DNA from: Labia minor
Lineage: Eukaryota; Arthropoda; Insecta; Dermaptera; Spongiphoridae
DNA length: 64,000 bases
Reading direction: 5' to 3'
Assembly: GCA_963082975.1 (NCBI GenBank)
Contig: OY720345.1
Location: 29,148,611-29,212,610, forward strand
The translations under genes and the position numbers were made by a program. Shown one piece after another: positions 24,301 through 34,648 of the stretch. The notes under the pieces are model-generated. The model was not told where the DNA came from, did no database searches, and saw only the letters and a list, made by a program, of their open reading frames with translations. Each line of letters starts with the position of its first letter. Positions within the stretch are counted from its first letter, which is position 1.

Positions 24301-27300
24301 CCCTTCTATTCTCCCAAAGAACCTGCTTTCTGTTATACTATATATATATATATTAATTACATATAATATATATATATTTAAAGAAAAGAATGGATGATTT
24401 CGAAAACGTGTTAATCGGTTCATTTGTTCAAAAGAATTTATTAAGAAATACTATAAAAGAGCAAAATTACGATTTAGAGAGAATGAGAAAATCTTCTCCT
24501 TTATATAAACTTTCATTTCCTATGCCATTTTTTTTTGTTTCATTATAATTTAGAATTAAGAATGTTCATATTTTAATAAATTAATTAATTAATATATTAA
24601 TATTTACTTATCATGAAAAAAAATTACAAATAGAAAATAAATATTCGAATTATATACCTTAATATATTTTTACTTTCCGTAAAGGGAAGTATTGGAATCG
24701 TCAAAAATTTCGACTTCGAGATTTCGATAGATCTTGAAGTTTTTGACCTCCCTGAGTCGGAAAATACCATTTTTCGAATTATGTCTGTGTGTGTATATGT
24801 ATGGATGTATGGATGTATGTAATGTTTGTCTGTGAGCAAATTTACTCAGAAACTAATCACACACACACAAGCTAGGACTTCGAAATTTGGTATACATATA
24901 TTATTCACAGTTTGTAGATTTTTATCAAAATTTCGTGAAAATTGGTTAACCGGAAGTGGTACTTTACCTACACTGGTTGCGTTTACCTTTCAAGTAAAGT
25001 GCCAGTTTGCTTCGAGATATTTGCTTCATATTTTGAATATAGATTTAAAAATATGAAAAAAATTCAGATACTAAATTTCATCATGATCTGACTACCAGAA
25101 GTGACATTTTATCTATACAAGTAGCGTTAGGTGTAAATTATAAATATATATAATTAAGTGTTAAACCATTTTTCTTTATAATTTAAATTAATTAGTTTGT
25201 TTATTTTTATTGTTGTTAAAACATAATAATAATAACCTAATTACCTATTTATATGCGGGAAAGTCTAGGGGAGGACACTCCCGATTTTTTAAGTTAATAA
25301 ATTATTGTAAATATAATAATATTTATAGACAATATATAAAAATATAAATCCTTGATTAATTGAAATTAGAATTGTTAACGCTCTCTCCTCATAAAATATT
25401 ATATATAAAGATATTATATATAATATATTATATATATATATATATATAATTAATTGTATTGAGATATATTATTTTAATATATAAATTGAAAACAATTATT
25501 ACTAAATAGATATGATAAATTGAACAATTTACAAGGTTAACAAATTATAAATAATTCCAGGTGTAAAAAAAATCCTTCGATGGAATATAATTATTATTAC
25601 TGTATATTTATAATTAAAATCATAACAATTTAATTAGCATGTAGAAAATATGAAATCTAGTGAACTCTTCGAAGTTAACAAACATTCAGATGGGAAGGGT
25701 GTGAATTTTCTTGTGCCTAACATTTGTAATCCATTTTTGATAATAGGTATATAAAATTTATAATTTAGAATGACATTAAAATATAATAAACGAGGAATTT
25801 ATAATTCAATTTTAGATAATAACAAAAAAGAATAGCCAAACTATTAAAATAAATTGTTAATCATCATGAAATTTTAGAGAATTACTTCTTAAATAGATTA
25901 AATATTAAAATTCTTCAATTTATTGTATTATACTACTGCAAAGATAATTTTTAAAGTTTAACACGTTCTCGCCGGCATGTACCACCGGTGGCTTATGCCG
26001 CCACTATAAATCAATAGACAAATTATGGAGTCGGCGGGAACGTGTTAAATAAGAGTTAGAAGAAGTAATTAAGTACCGAATTAATTTTCAAATATTCTAT
26101 ATATATGATATTTAGTAAATATAAAATGATATAAACAAAACAATGGAATTTTCACTTATTATATGAATAATCATAAAAGAATGTTAATTATATATTATAC
26201 GTTGGTATACTTATGAACTGTTATATTTGTAAAATCGCATTTATATAACAGATAAAGATAAAACTTATTATCTGAATATACAATGCTATCATTCATATAT
26301 GCATTCAGCCTCAACAGATGAATGATCATATAATAGAAAAATTTCCACCAAGTTGCTTATTAACAATTGGAAAGAAATTTTTAAACGTCAATCCAATCGA
26401 GTGTGGAAAAGAAAAGCACCAACCAAATGTTCTTTGAAATTTTATATTTCAATCTCACCATCCATTTTCAAATGATAATATTAAGAGAAAATCACACGGA
26501 ACACATATTTCATGTTATTATCATTTTTTTTTACTAGTGATAGTGAAAGTAAAAAACAAAAACAAAAAATATAATAACGATAATTTGTATGTGAATGTGT
26601 ATGTGTGTGTGTAATAGTAGAGTGGAAATAATCGAGAAAAAGATAAACTAACGATTCTTGCTGATAAATAAAAAAAAAAAATTTATAATTTTCTTTTGGC
26701 CCTGACAGTCATGGAAGTTGCAAACGGAAAGGAGAGTAGGTGAAATTTTTTTCACCTATCTTCTTTGGCCTTCAAGTTTAAAAAACCGGATTTATTTTAA
26801 TTAAATAAAAAAAAAAAATTCAAGTTAATTTCAAGAAGAGTGGTGAAATTTCTAAAAACACATTAAAAATGACAAAAAAAAAAAACACACACACACACAC
26901 ACGCTATCTCAATTTGGTGATCTATATTTGAAATTTTATATTTTCTATTCAAAAAATTATATCCAATGTATTTATTAAATTAAGTATAAAATATATTAAA
27001 GAAATTAAGTGGGGATAAGGATCTTATTTTTTTATTTTAATTTCAAATTCGTGATTAAGTTTATATGTCAGTTGGTGAAAGTTCTCCCTTTTTTGATAAA
27101 AAAAAATTACTTTAAACTTTTATAATCTTATTTTTTTTTATTCCTTGACTATTTCAACATGAAATATTTTAAAAATATCATTATAAAATACACGACAATA
27201 AAAACCATTATTGGATGAATAGTGATTAAATACGTGATCATTATTGAAGCATGAATACTCACATCGTAGTCTTCTGGTAGTTCTTCCTCTTGGGCAGCAG

Positions 27301-28876
27301 CTTGATGACGAACTCCGGCTGTGGGTCGTAGTCTAGGCCCTTCAGCAGCAGCCGCCTGTTGTGCAGCATAATATTGTTGTCGTGTGGGTTGTTGGCTATA
27401 CGCATGCGCCGCTTGTGGTTGTTGTACATATTGGACTTGTTGTGCAGGCGCTGATTGTTGCACGAGACGGTATTGTTGATGGACTTGTTGTCCCAGATGA
27501 TCTGCTGATTGAGGCGACTGGACATACTGCACTGCTACGGGGGAGGCAGTAGCCAATGCCAGGCAACTGGCTAACCATAACTACACCCCCCAAAAATCAA
27601 AAAAAAAAACAACAACAAAAACTAAATTAGCATCATTTTACATCATTTTACATAAATAAGAAATCAACAAGATTTTAAAAAATATCTCAAATAAATATCT
27701 CAAATAAAATATTAATAATATAATTATGTATATGAATAAAAAAATTCTGTGATTAACGGTAGCTCTCTAATTTAAATTCTGTATCATGCAAATTTAATCG
27801 GAATCTCATTAAGACTCTATATAATTCTAAGGAGTGTCTTTAAATTATCAAATACAACAAGCAGAAAAATAAATAATGATCAAAATAATATATTTGTTTT
27901 CATATCTTTAAAATAAAATAAAAATAAATATATATTTGATACAAAATTTTGATATTTTAAAAATAATCGTTACCAACAATTTAATTAAGATTGTTCAATT
28001 AATCTATTTTATTAAAATATATTTATAATAATTAAAATGTAATATAAATGTTTTTTTAATTAATTCGTTACTTGATTTTGATGAGATTTTTTAAAATCAG
28101 TGTACTTAATATTGTCATTGATCTGTTTTTGTTCTGATCGAAAAGAAAATTCAAAGTAAAATTTAATTTATTTAATTCAAATTAATTTTAAAAAATATTA
28201 AATAAAAGTATATGCGTTATTTTATGACATTATTTTATTAAACAACGAAATTTGAAATTATTTTAGAGCTCAAAAAAAAAAAAAACAATTTTAATGAATT
28301 TGTTATTGAACATAATTAATATTAAATAAATTTATTATTGGAGAGATGAAATTATTTATATTACATTTTCTTGCAATTTTTTAGAAAATAAATATTTAAA
28401 TTTCAAATATTTTCAATCAATTATTAAGTAAAATTGAATATTTTTTTTTAAATTATAAATATTTAAAATAATCTTAACAACATATATTAAAAATTTATTT
28501 TAAGGAATCAAAAATATATGATCATATATGAATATATGATTTTATAGATCCAGGAATTTATATATAACCACGAACAAACATGAGAAAACTGTACCATTCA
28601 TATAATCGAAACGATAAAAAATAATCTTAAAAAAATAAAGTTACTTGTATTAAGTTTTAAAGGAATATTTTTTTTTATAATTTTAGAGAATATTATAAAA
28701 GGTGAAGTTTTTTTTTCAACTCTTAATTGGAATAAAATATACATTTTAAAAACAAAACATTTAAAATTAAAGAAACAATATTTGAAAATTTTTAAATTTT
28801 TGAATTACAACAAAAATTGAACATTTCTATATATTTAAATATAAAGTTAGAATTAATTGCTTACATTAAGCTGCAT
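15360..28876 (-). CDS. Secreted RR-2 chitin-binding cuticle protein, complete, five exons
   Basis: Coding exons: 28865-28876 (12 nt), 27263-27580, 17226-17390, 15557-15853 and 15360-15494, all phase 0 with GT-AG ends; 308 residues. Residues 1-17 (MQLN + LWLASCLALATAS) form a signal peptide split after codon 4, typical of insect cuticle genes. Residues 18-110 are Q/A-rich with VQYVQ repeats. Residues 111-175 are the Rebers-Riddiford domain: NPQYQFSFDVKDDQFTNYQN, then GGKISGSYSVVDSDGFIRTV, KYTADPLE, and across the exon junction GFKAQV. The GxYSxVxxDGxxRTVxYTAD..GFxAxV pattern is RR-2, the type usual in stiff cuticle. The tail (REPTDIVVKIPQPQ, then more QYV repeats, ending YQAYQQ) resembles the Drosophila Cpr66D group, from memory. 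It binds chitin in the extracellular matrix. Introns are 1284, 9872, 1372 and 62 nt; the second is crowded with repeats. Confidence 0.96.
15955..16430. mobile_element. mariner deletion derivative (MITE) in intron 3 of the cuticle gene
   Basis: Ends CGAGGGTGGTCTGAAAAG and its complement (one or two changes), flanked by TA on both sides (15953-15954, 16431-16432). On the minus strand the interior still encodes mariner transposase remnants (SAERV.NIL..HL.M.KLCA.WVP.FL-like, broken). A low-complexity (AATT)n stretch at 16078-16144 replaces part of the gene. A sister copy with the same structure is at 39115. Confidence 0.9.
17640..17990 (-). promoter_or_regulatory. Candidate regulatory island in intron 2, next to the chitin-binding exon
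   Basis: A GC-richer 350-bp piece starting 250 bp upstream (minus sense) of exon 3. On the minus strand it has GACCAATCAG (CCAAT-like, 17941-17950), a (TA)n tract, and GTATATAAGAG (about 17817-17827). It could be an enhancer or alternative promoter, or an unrecognised repeat. No coding start spliced to exon 3 could be shown. Confidence 0.25.
19015..19262 (+). repeat. R2 repeat, short internally deleted copy
   Basis: Starts AGTACCGGGACCCCGAGCC with the perfect stem CCGAGCC-TC-GGCTCGG. It contains GGGTTTGGCTGGTAATATTA and CTGGGACACCGAGC, and ends TTTTAGCTAGCATAATAAGAT. Compared with 34822-35476 it lacks the central ~400 bp. Confidence 0.8.
19790..19905 (+). mobile_element. LINE reverse-transcriptase fragment (R1-like) in intron 2
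   Basis: Translates to LMANTGGPSQSKRRLLLV, then AAQSMMLYGSEIWALQL. The 'lm.n.gGP...kRrLL..va.SillYGaEvWa' block is typical of R1-type elements just after the reverse-transcriptase core. The fragment is short, and flanking coding sequence is gone. Confidence 0.8.
19998..20070 (+). repeat. R2 repeat fragment
   Basis: Holds ACCTGGGACACCGAACTATC and CTCGACCCTTTAA, the second GC-rich block of R2; other parts missing. Confidence 0.65.
20533..20800 (+). repeat. R2 repeat, partial, with an internal ~62-bp tandem duplication
   Basis: Begins ACCGGGACCCCGAGCC and jumps to the R2 mid-region. A block beginning ATATATTTTTAATTTTATTT is present twice in tandem at about 20634-20760; the copy at 35155 has it once. 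Confidence 0.75.
20875..21482 (+). repeat. R2-tailed composite repeat with antisense tRNA-like block, copy 1
   Basis: Begins near AAAAGAACAATGAATAAATA, carries a tRNA-like block (minus, 20993-21060), CTGTCTTAGCAGGCAG, and then the R2-type tail AGAGCGGTTTTTGAGAACC, TTTTAGCTAGCATAATAAG and (AAGAT)n. A sister copy is at 22478. Confidence 0.75.
20993..21060 (-). repeat. tRNA-derived SINE-like block (not a functional tRNA)
   Basis: Read on minus it has TAGTCCATATGG (A-box-like) and GGTTCGAAACTC (B-box-like) about 35 nt apart. The better preserved sister at 22564-22631 reads TAGTCCAGCGG. No intact cloverleaf. Its orientation is opposite to the repeat tail that follows. Confidence 0.55.
21985..22027. 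repeat. (ATAAAT)n microsatellite
   Basis: About seven units of a six-base A/T repeat inside intron 2. Confidence 0.8.
22478..22906 (+). repeat. R2-tailed composite repeat with antisense tRNA-like block, copy 2
   Basis: Same order as 20875-21482 but shorter between CTTAGCAGGCAG and the TTTTGACGTTTTCCATAT segment (about 165 bp missing). Ends TTTTAGCTAGCATAATAAG and (AAGAT)2. Confidence 0.8.
22564..22631 (-). repeat. tRNA-derived SINE-like block
   Basis: Minus strand: TAGTCCAGCGGTTGGACTG (A box), then GGTTCGAAACTCGCC (B box). Promoter-box spacing fits RNA polymerase III. No cloverleaf with paired acceptor arms could be drawn. Confidence 0.6.
23399..23677 (+). repeat. R1 repeat copy B, large internal deletion
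   Basis: Head AAGTTGACCTGTGGCCAGG runs directly into GGATTTGCACCAAAAGTTG of the second half. The join falls at a CCG shared by both sides, removing about 390 bp relative to copy A. The end CGTCGGTCGGTAA is intact. Confidence 0.85.
24668..25292 (+). repeat. R4 repeat in intron 2
   Basis: Contains GGGAAGTATTGGAATCGTC, CCCTGAGTCGGAAAATACC, a TATG-rich simple tract, ACCGGAAGTGGTACTTTACC and the end piece GGGAGGACACTCCCGATTTT with a GGGAG/CTCCC hairpin. A close copy lies within 58372-59410. Open frames through it are shared repeat shadows. Confidence 0.85.
25962..26044. mobile_element. piggyBac-type MITE, 83 bp, TTAA target duplication
   Basis: CACGTTCTCGCCGGC at the left and, on the complement, CACGTTCCCGCCGAC at the right (13 of 15 match). 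TTAA lies directly outside both ends (25958-25961, 26045-26048). The interior contains ACCACCGGTGGC, a short palindrome. No coding capacity. The GC-rich ends contrast sharply with the intron. Confidence 0.85.
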
Positions 28877-28969
28877 GATATCAAGTGAATGGGTAATACG
28901 CCGACCGACTCCGTCCCGTCTCTTCAGCACTTCTCTTAAGCAAACTTCACTTTTTCTTGATGCGTCCCC

Positions 28970-29011
28970 TTTATATCCAATATGTGACGTCAGAGGGGCA
29001 AGTCCCCCTCT
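28970..29011 (-). promoter_or_regulatory. Cuticle-gene core promoter: TATA box, CRE-like site and inverted repeat
   Basis: On the minus strand TATAAA (28970-28975) lies about 95 nt before the ATG at 28876. Nine bases upstream is a perfect TGACGTCA (28985-28992), the CRE/ATF palindrome, directly abutting the inverted repeat AGAGGGG-N6-CCCCTCT (28992-29011). The 5'UTR is GC-richer than its surroundings. CREB/ATF control is inferred, not shown. Confidence 0.6.
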
Positions 29012-29887
29012 ATCCCTCAATGGTGGTGGGTCGTGAAAGCTTTGTCTTCTGGAGATTTCAGTGATGAATCTTATTAACAATATTATTATTATTTTAAATA
29101 AAGGGTGAAATTTTTAAATACAACTCTAAAACTCTAAAAGTTCAAATACATATATGAACACAAAATAAATTAAATAAATATAGATTCAAAAATATATTAA
29201 TAGATTTCAATTTAATTAATCTTAATAAATAAATTCATAACTATCTTGTATATTATTGGAACAATTTTATAGAATTCAAAAAAGTGTAAAATATTTAATT
29301 TATACTACATTAAATTTAATTGAATCGTTTTATATCACCAATTTTAAGAATATTCCTTATTGATAATAAATTTATGAGAGTTTCAAAAATAAATAATTAA
29401 TCATACTGTGTAAAAATAATTAGAGAATTCTAATGATGTGCTAATTACAATTAGAAATTTGTCCTTAAAATTATACTCTGAATATTTTTTATTTGTCTCA
29501 TTGTATTTTTTCTTATACAATAACAAATTAAAAAAAAATTGTAAAGCTAATTAAATAAATCTCAAATTTTATATTTAATCATGCAAATTAAAATTTCACC
29601 TTGAAAATAATCACCTTCTAAAATAATATAATTCTATTTATAATCTATTATCAATTTTATTGACAAATATTATATTCTATGAAAAAAATTAAGAATTTAA
29701 CAAATATAGAAAAAAATAAAATCAATGTAAATGAAATGTAAAATTCAAAAATGAAGAATGGATAATTAAATGAATTAATTAAATTAAAATTTATAGAAAA
29801 ACATAATAATTAAATTAATTTGTATTATATTTTATTTTATTTCATATATCACCACAAAAAAAAACATTAGTAATAAATTAAACAAAA
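29012..29887. other. Upstream flank of the cuticle gene
   Basis: First ~60 bp are GC-richer and may belong to the promoter; the rest is plain A+T-rich DNA. Confidence 0.4.
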
Positions 29888-29990
29888 TTATTAAAAGTGT
29901 CTCCACTCGACTATCTTGCAAATTTTAATTGGATTAATTAACATATATTATATTTAAATTAAATTTAATTAATTAAATTAAAAATTAGGT
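29888..29990 (+). repeat. R3 repeat, head fragment
   Basis: GTGTCTCCACTCGACTATCT followed by the TTGGATTAATTAACATATAT stretch, cut after ~100 bp; a longer copy follows at 30071 in the same orientation. Confidence 0.75.
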
Positions 29991-30070
29991 TTAATTAAAT
30001 TATTGAATTAAATTTAAATTTAAATTTAAATTTAAAACCTTTACCTTCATTTTTAAGTCAAAATTTAAAT

Positions 30071-30577
30071 AAGCTGGAGTGTCTCGACTCCACTATCTCG
30101 GAATTTGAATTGGATTAAATAACATATATTATATTTAAATTAAATTTAATTAATTGTAAATTATAAATTAATATTAAATTAATTAATTAAACCAGCGCGT
30201 CACGTGCTGAGGCGTGATTTGTAGTCGTGTTAAAAAATTAATTCCGGTACTTACAGCGATTCAATTAAGCTGAAATTCTATATATATCAGTTTTATACAA
30301 TTTTTAATCATGTGAAAAACTATCAAACATACATCTTTATTTTTACGGTCACTTTAGAGGAAATAAAAAATCAAAACGTTGTAGGTAATGATCCTCTTCC
30401 GGCTGAGCTACATTTCTCAAAAGTTGATAGAAAACCACGAATTTTGAATAATGCTCCTATCCCAAATTTCAATATTCTAGCTCAAACAGGGGCTCAGGGG
30501 CCTTCAAAACGTATAAAATCACCAAAAAACTTGACATTGAAAATTTTCGTTACCGCAATACTATCTTTGGGGTGATA
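30071..30577 (+). repeat. R3 repeat, nearly full copy
   Basis: From GCTGGAGTGTCTCGACTCC to the terminal ATACTATCTTTGGGGTGATAGTA hairpin region (mutated stem). It includes GTTGATAGAAAACCACGAAT and CATTGAAAATTTTCG. It lacks the ACAC microsatellite present at 38008. A frame over 30312-30575 is repeat-derived. Confidence 0.85.
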
Positions 30578-30594
30578 GTAAAATAATAATAATA

Positions 30595-32116
30595 ATATAA
30601 TAATAATAATAATAATTTGATGATTAGAAACACTAATATCATTATTAAGAATAATTCTAGAATTATTATACTTAAATTTATTATATTTTATTTTATAATA
30701 GAAATTTATTTTATTTATTTAATATATTTACAAAGTTCTTTTCATAATTAACGAATGAAATTATTAAGGGAGGAGTTATGATTATTTTATAAATACATTA
30801 TTAGAGTACAATTGTTGAAGGGTACACATCCATTCTCACAATTTTATTTATGTATAAGTGAAATAGACCAACATTAAAATATTAGTAGTAAATTATTTAA
30901 TATATTAGTGATTTACACATAATAAACACACTAATTTATTAAATAAACAAACAATTGTATCCTTGATGCTTTTTGTATGTTCGTGATTATTTTTCGTAAG
31001 ATGATAATTCTTCCGTCTTTTATAATAAATATAAATGCCGCACTTAAAACCTTCACCTCTTGATATGTAGGATTCCAGAAGCCCGCAGGCTTATTGAATT
31101 TCGAGGACGACTCTTTAACTCTTTACCATTATCAAATGGATTTAAATTTAGAAAAATTTTTATTATATTAAGGTGTATAACAATAATGTTTTTATATTCT
31201 TATTATACGACCTTGATTTGTAGTATTTCAACCGGATTAACTTAAATTTTGTATAAATCTATGATTCATTTTATAAAGGATTATATGTAATGAATGGAAT
31301 TACATGCTCATCGATAATCGATTGCAAAACATGAAAATGACTAGGAATAATAGGATAAATTATGTTTATATTAATATTTTAAATTTTATAAATTTATAAT
31401 TATCATGGGCTATTATGAGATCGTTTTACCATAATTTCCACCCACATTGCGATAATTCAATAATAAAAATCGAAGATTCCTTATTAAATGTAAATCGTGG
31501 GCATCTGGGAAACTCCTCCAGAATTGATAAATTGTTAATAAATAAATAAATAAATAAATAACGGGAGAATAGAGAACGCACCATGCAAGATCGTGGTATA
31601 TACTTGTTCATCTACGTCGTGTCTTTCTCGTATTAGATTAAGTTGATGTCCCAATAACCGGAATTTACACGGTTCGCCCTGATAAAATCACATTTTTCTT
31701 TATCCCATTTTGTGATCAAACTTTATTTTTTTAGGTGTATTATTATAAATAATATTGCTATAAATCGACTCGTATTTACGTATATTTCATAATTTAAAAG
31801 TAAATTTCGTGACGATGGCCTGCCATGAAATTATAGTCAGGTGAAACAATTTTATTGATAGATACTTATTGAATACAATAGGGACAGAAAGAAATATCAT
31901 TACATTCACTTTAGAATATTTTATTAATGTAAAAAAAAAGATTATGTCTCTGAAATATTTTTTTTTTCCAATTTAATCTTTAATCTTTACCAAATGTTTA
32001 AAATTTTCGTAAAATCTATAAAATGAAAGTTATTATATATATTAAAAAATAAATTTATTTAATTAACTAAATATCTTTCATTTTTAAAGTCAAATTGCAA
32101 TATTTTAAAAAATAAA
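30595..32116. other. Spacer, no supported gene
   Basis: (AAT)n tract at 30583-30617 and (AAAT)n near 31540-31560. A short GC-richer piece at 31055-31130 is open on both strands, without splice support or recognisable product. Confidence 0.35.
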
Positions 32117-32603
32117 TCTAGACTATCTCGCAATTTGAATTGGATTAAATAACATATATTATAAATTATAAATTAAAATTAATAAATAGTATTTATTAAA
32201 CCAGCTCGTGTTTGTTGATGGCACCATGTCACGTACTGGCGCGTGATTTGCAATGTTAAAAAATTAATTCCGATACTTTCAGCGATTCAATCAAACTGAA
32301 ATTCTATATATATCAGTTTTATACAATTTTATGTGAAAAACTATCAAACACATATATTTATTTTTAGGGTCAGTTTTGAGGAAAAAAATATAAAAATGGG
32401 AGGCAATGACCCACTTCCGGATCAGCTACATTTCTCAAAAGTTGATAGAAAACTAGGAATTTTGAATAATGCCCATATACCAAATTTCATAATTCTAGCT
32501 CAAACCGTTTTTGCGTAATCTTTTAGTGAAAATGATTCAGGAACCTTAAAAACGTATAAAAACATCAAAATCTCGACATCGAAAATTTTCGCGAGATAGT
32601 AAA
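32117..32603 (+). repeat. R3 repeat, nearly full copy
   Basis: Starts at GACTATCTCGCAATTTG and ends TTCGCGAGATAGT. The middle holds GTTGATAGAAAACTAGGAAT and AACCGTTTTTGCGTAATC. Confidence 0.85.
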
Positions 32604-33500
32604 AATAAATTATGTTTTTAATTTTTCAATTTTATTTTGTTAATCTAATTTTTTTTTTTATTATTATTTTAAATTTTAATTGGAATTTGGAATGTTTTGT
32701 AAATTATTTCGATAAAGAAACATCATTTCGATGAAAAGTATATTAGATTATAAGAAATAATTAAATGTTTAATATTATTAAAATGATCTTAGAAAAGAGG
32801 CAGCTAATATAAAATCTTTTTCTATCTAATATTATATATCAAAGGCATAAGTACTTTATAATTTTAAAATATAAAAATCATAATTTTAAAAAATATTTAT
32901 TTGAATATTCAAAAATTCAAATTTACAAATTCTGGGGTATAAATAAATATATATATATATGAAATGTATAGTGTATAGTGAATATATATTAATTTCAACT
33001 CGCCCCTCTTCCCCCCAAAATCAAATCATACAGCTTTCTTCTAAAACCGCAACCTACACTTCCCTCTCCAACAAAAAACTTTCGCCCCTCTCTCCACTGC
33101 ACAACTAAATACTTTGACTCTAACGATCCTCTTAACTATATTCCTGTTGAAACCAGAACATCTCCTTAATATATGTATTTCTACGTGAAAACATCATTAT
33201 TCATACCTAGATATAATTAATTTCAATTTAATTCAATGTAATTTTGATGATAAAATATGAAATTAATTTATCTATTATTTATTTCGTCACACACAATGAA
33301 AGTAATGATAATAAAATAGTTATTATAATCTTTATATTAATAAGGAAATCAATTTTTATTGGTATTTTTAGAATTAGAACATTTACAATTTTTTGTCATT
33401 TTTTTTGTTTTTTTTTTTTGTTTTAATTTACTTTTAATGTCACAAGTTACAAAATATTTGAATATATTATGATAGAATATTTAATATAATTTAATTGCTG

Positions 33501-33546
<46 letters not shown>

Positions 33547-34206
33547 ACTTATACGTTCATATTTATTATATATTCTATTCAAACTGTTTATAACTTTAAA
33601 GTTCATCTAATTTCGTGAAGAGAGATGTAAAATGATCTATTAAAAAATATAAGAAAATAAATTATAATTATTCTTAATCCTGAAGTGATCCTCTATTTTC
33701 TACAGCCAAGGATTAAACGAATTACTGTGCACAATGGTGGGTAGATTTCCCGCGATAGCTTTCTATAAGGGCCTTGAAATATTCACTCTTCAGCATCACC
33801 TTTTTAAAAGGTCACCGACAATTAAATTAAAAAAAGGTAAAAAAAAAAATAGATTTAAAAATTGAAAAGAAATGATGGCACTACGATTGCTCAAATCGTT
33901 CATTAAGAGGTTCTTCTTCATGTCAGACATAAAATACTTCTATGTTACGATATTTACTTAATTGGAAATTATGGAATCATGCCTAGAGCATCGTTTTTTA
34001 TCTTCCCATTCATTAAATTAAATATATAGTTATCTTATATATAATTCGGATAATAAGTTACAGCTAAAACATGAATAGGAAACCTGAAGATGTATTTAAT
34101 TCATACTAACCCTTTGAAAATCTGTTAAATACAATAATATAATATTGAATATTTATATTTTAATATAACTAATAATATGAATTATTATTATTCTAAGGAA
34201 TAATTA
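32604..34206. other. Spacer with TA and pyrimidine-rich tracts
   Basis: Contains a C/T-rich stretch at 33000-33150 and (TA)n at 33506-33541. At 33730-33840 a piece on minus could read LKSEYFKALIESYRG, slightly BTB-like, but no exon could be defined. Confidence 0.35.
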
Positions 34207-34400
34207 TATTATAAGCCCCAGGCCTGGCAAGGGTGTTATTCTCTTGATGGAGGTATCAGATCGAGGTCCCCTCAGCCTAAGTGATCAAAAGTGAGAAGCA
34301 ACTTGAAATAAGAAATATCGGTTCCTGATAAAGAAAATCAAGAATAAGGTTTAAAGAAGGCGTTTTACTGATCATAATATATCTTTACGCCATTCAGGCG
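34207..34400 (+). repeat. SINE body, head-truncated copy
   Basis: CCCAGGCCTGGCAAGGG followed by AGCCTAAGTGATCAAAAGTG and CAACTTGAAATA. These match the body of the SINE at 60535-60798 read on its minus strand; the tRNA-like head is missing. Confidence 0.6.
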
Positions 34401-34552
34401 GAAACTGCGCTATCCTTTCATAAGATGTTCAAAAGCCAGAGGAAGGCTTTCAAAGGGTGGATATCAGTAAAATATATTTTATTATAGGGTTTTCTATAAA
34501 CTACTATTCATATTTTATAGCAGTAAATCGCATCTTGTGGAATTTCTCCCGA

Positions 34553-34590
<38 letters not shown>

Positions 34591-34648
34591 CCATCATTTC
34601 CTTTCAATTTTTAAAACTATAATTTTAGGAAAATTAAATTTATAAAAA

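Noticed and set aside
31060-31245. Frame beginning MICRIPEARRLIEFRGR, and an open minus frame with NPFDNGKELKSRPRN
   Set aside because: No acceptor for the minus frame and no partner exon for either; unresolved short island.
33730-33840. Minus-strand piece reading LKSEYFKALIESYRG, faintly BTB-like
   Set aside because: Too short, no acceptor in the right place, and stops on both sides.
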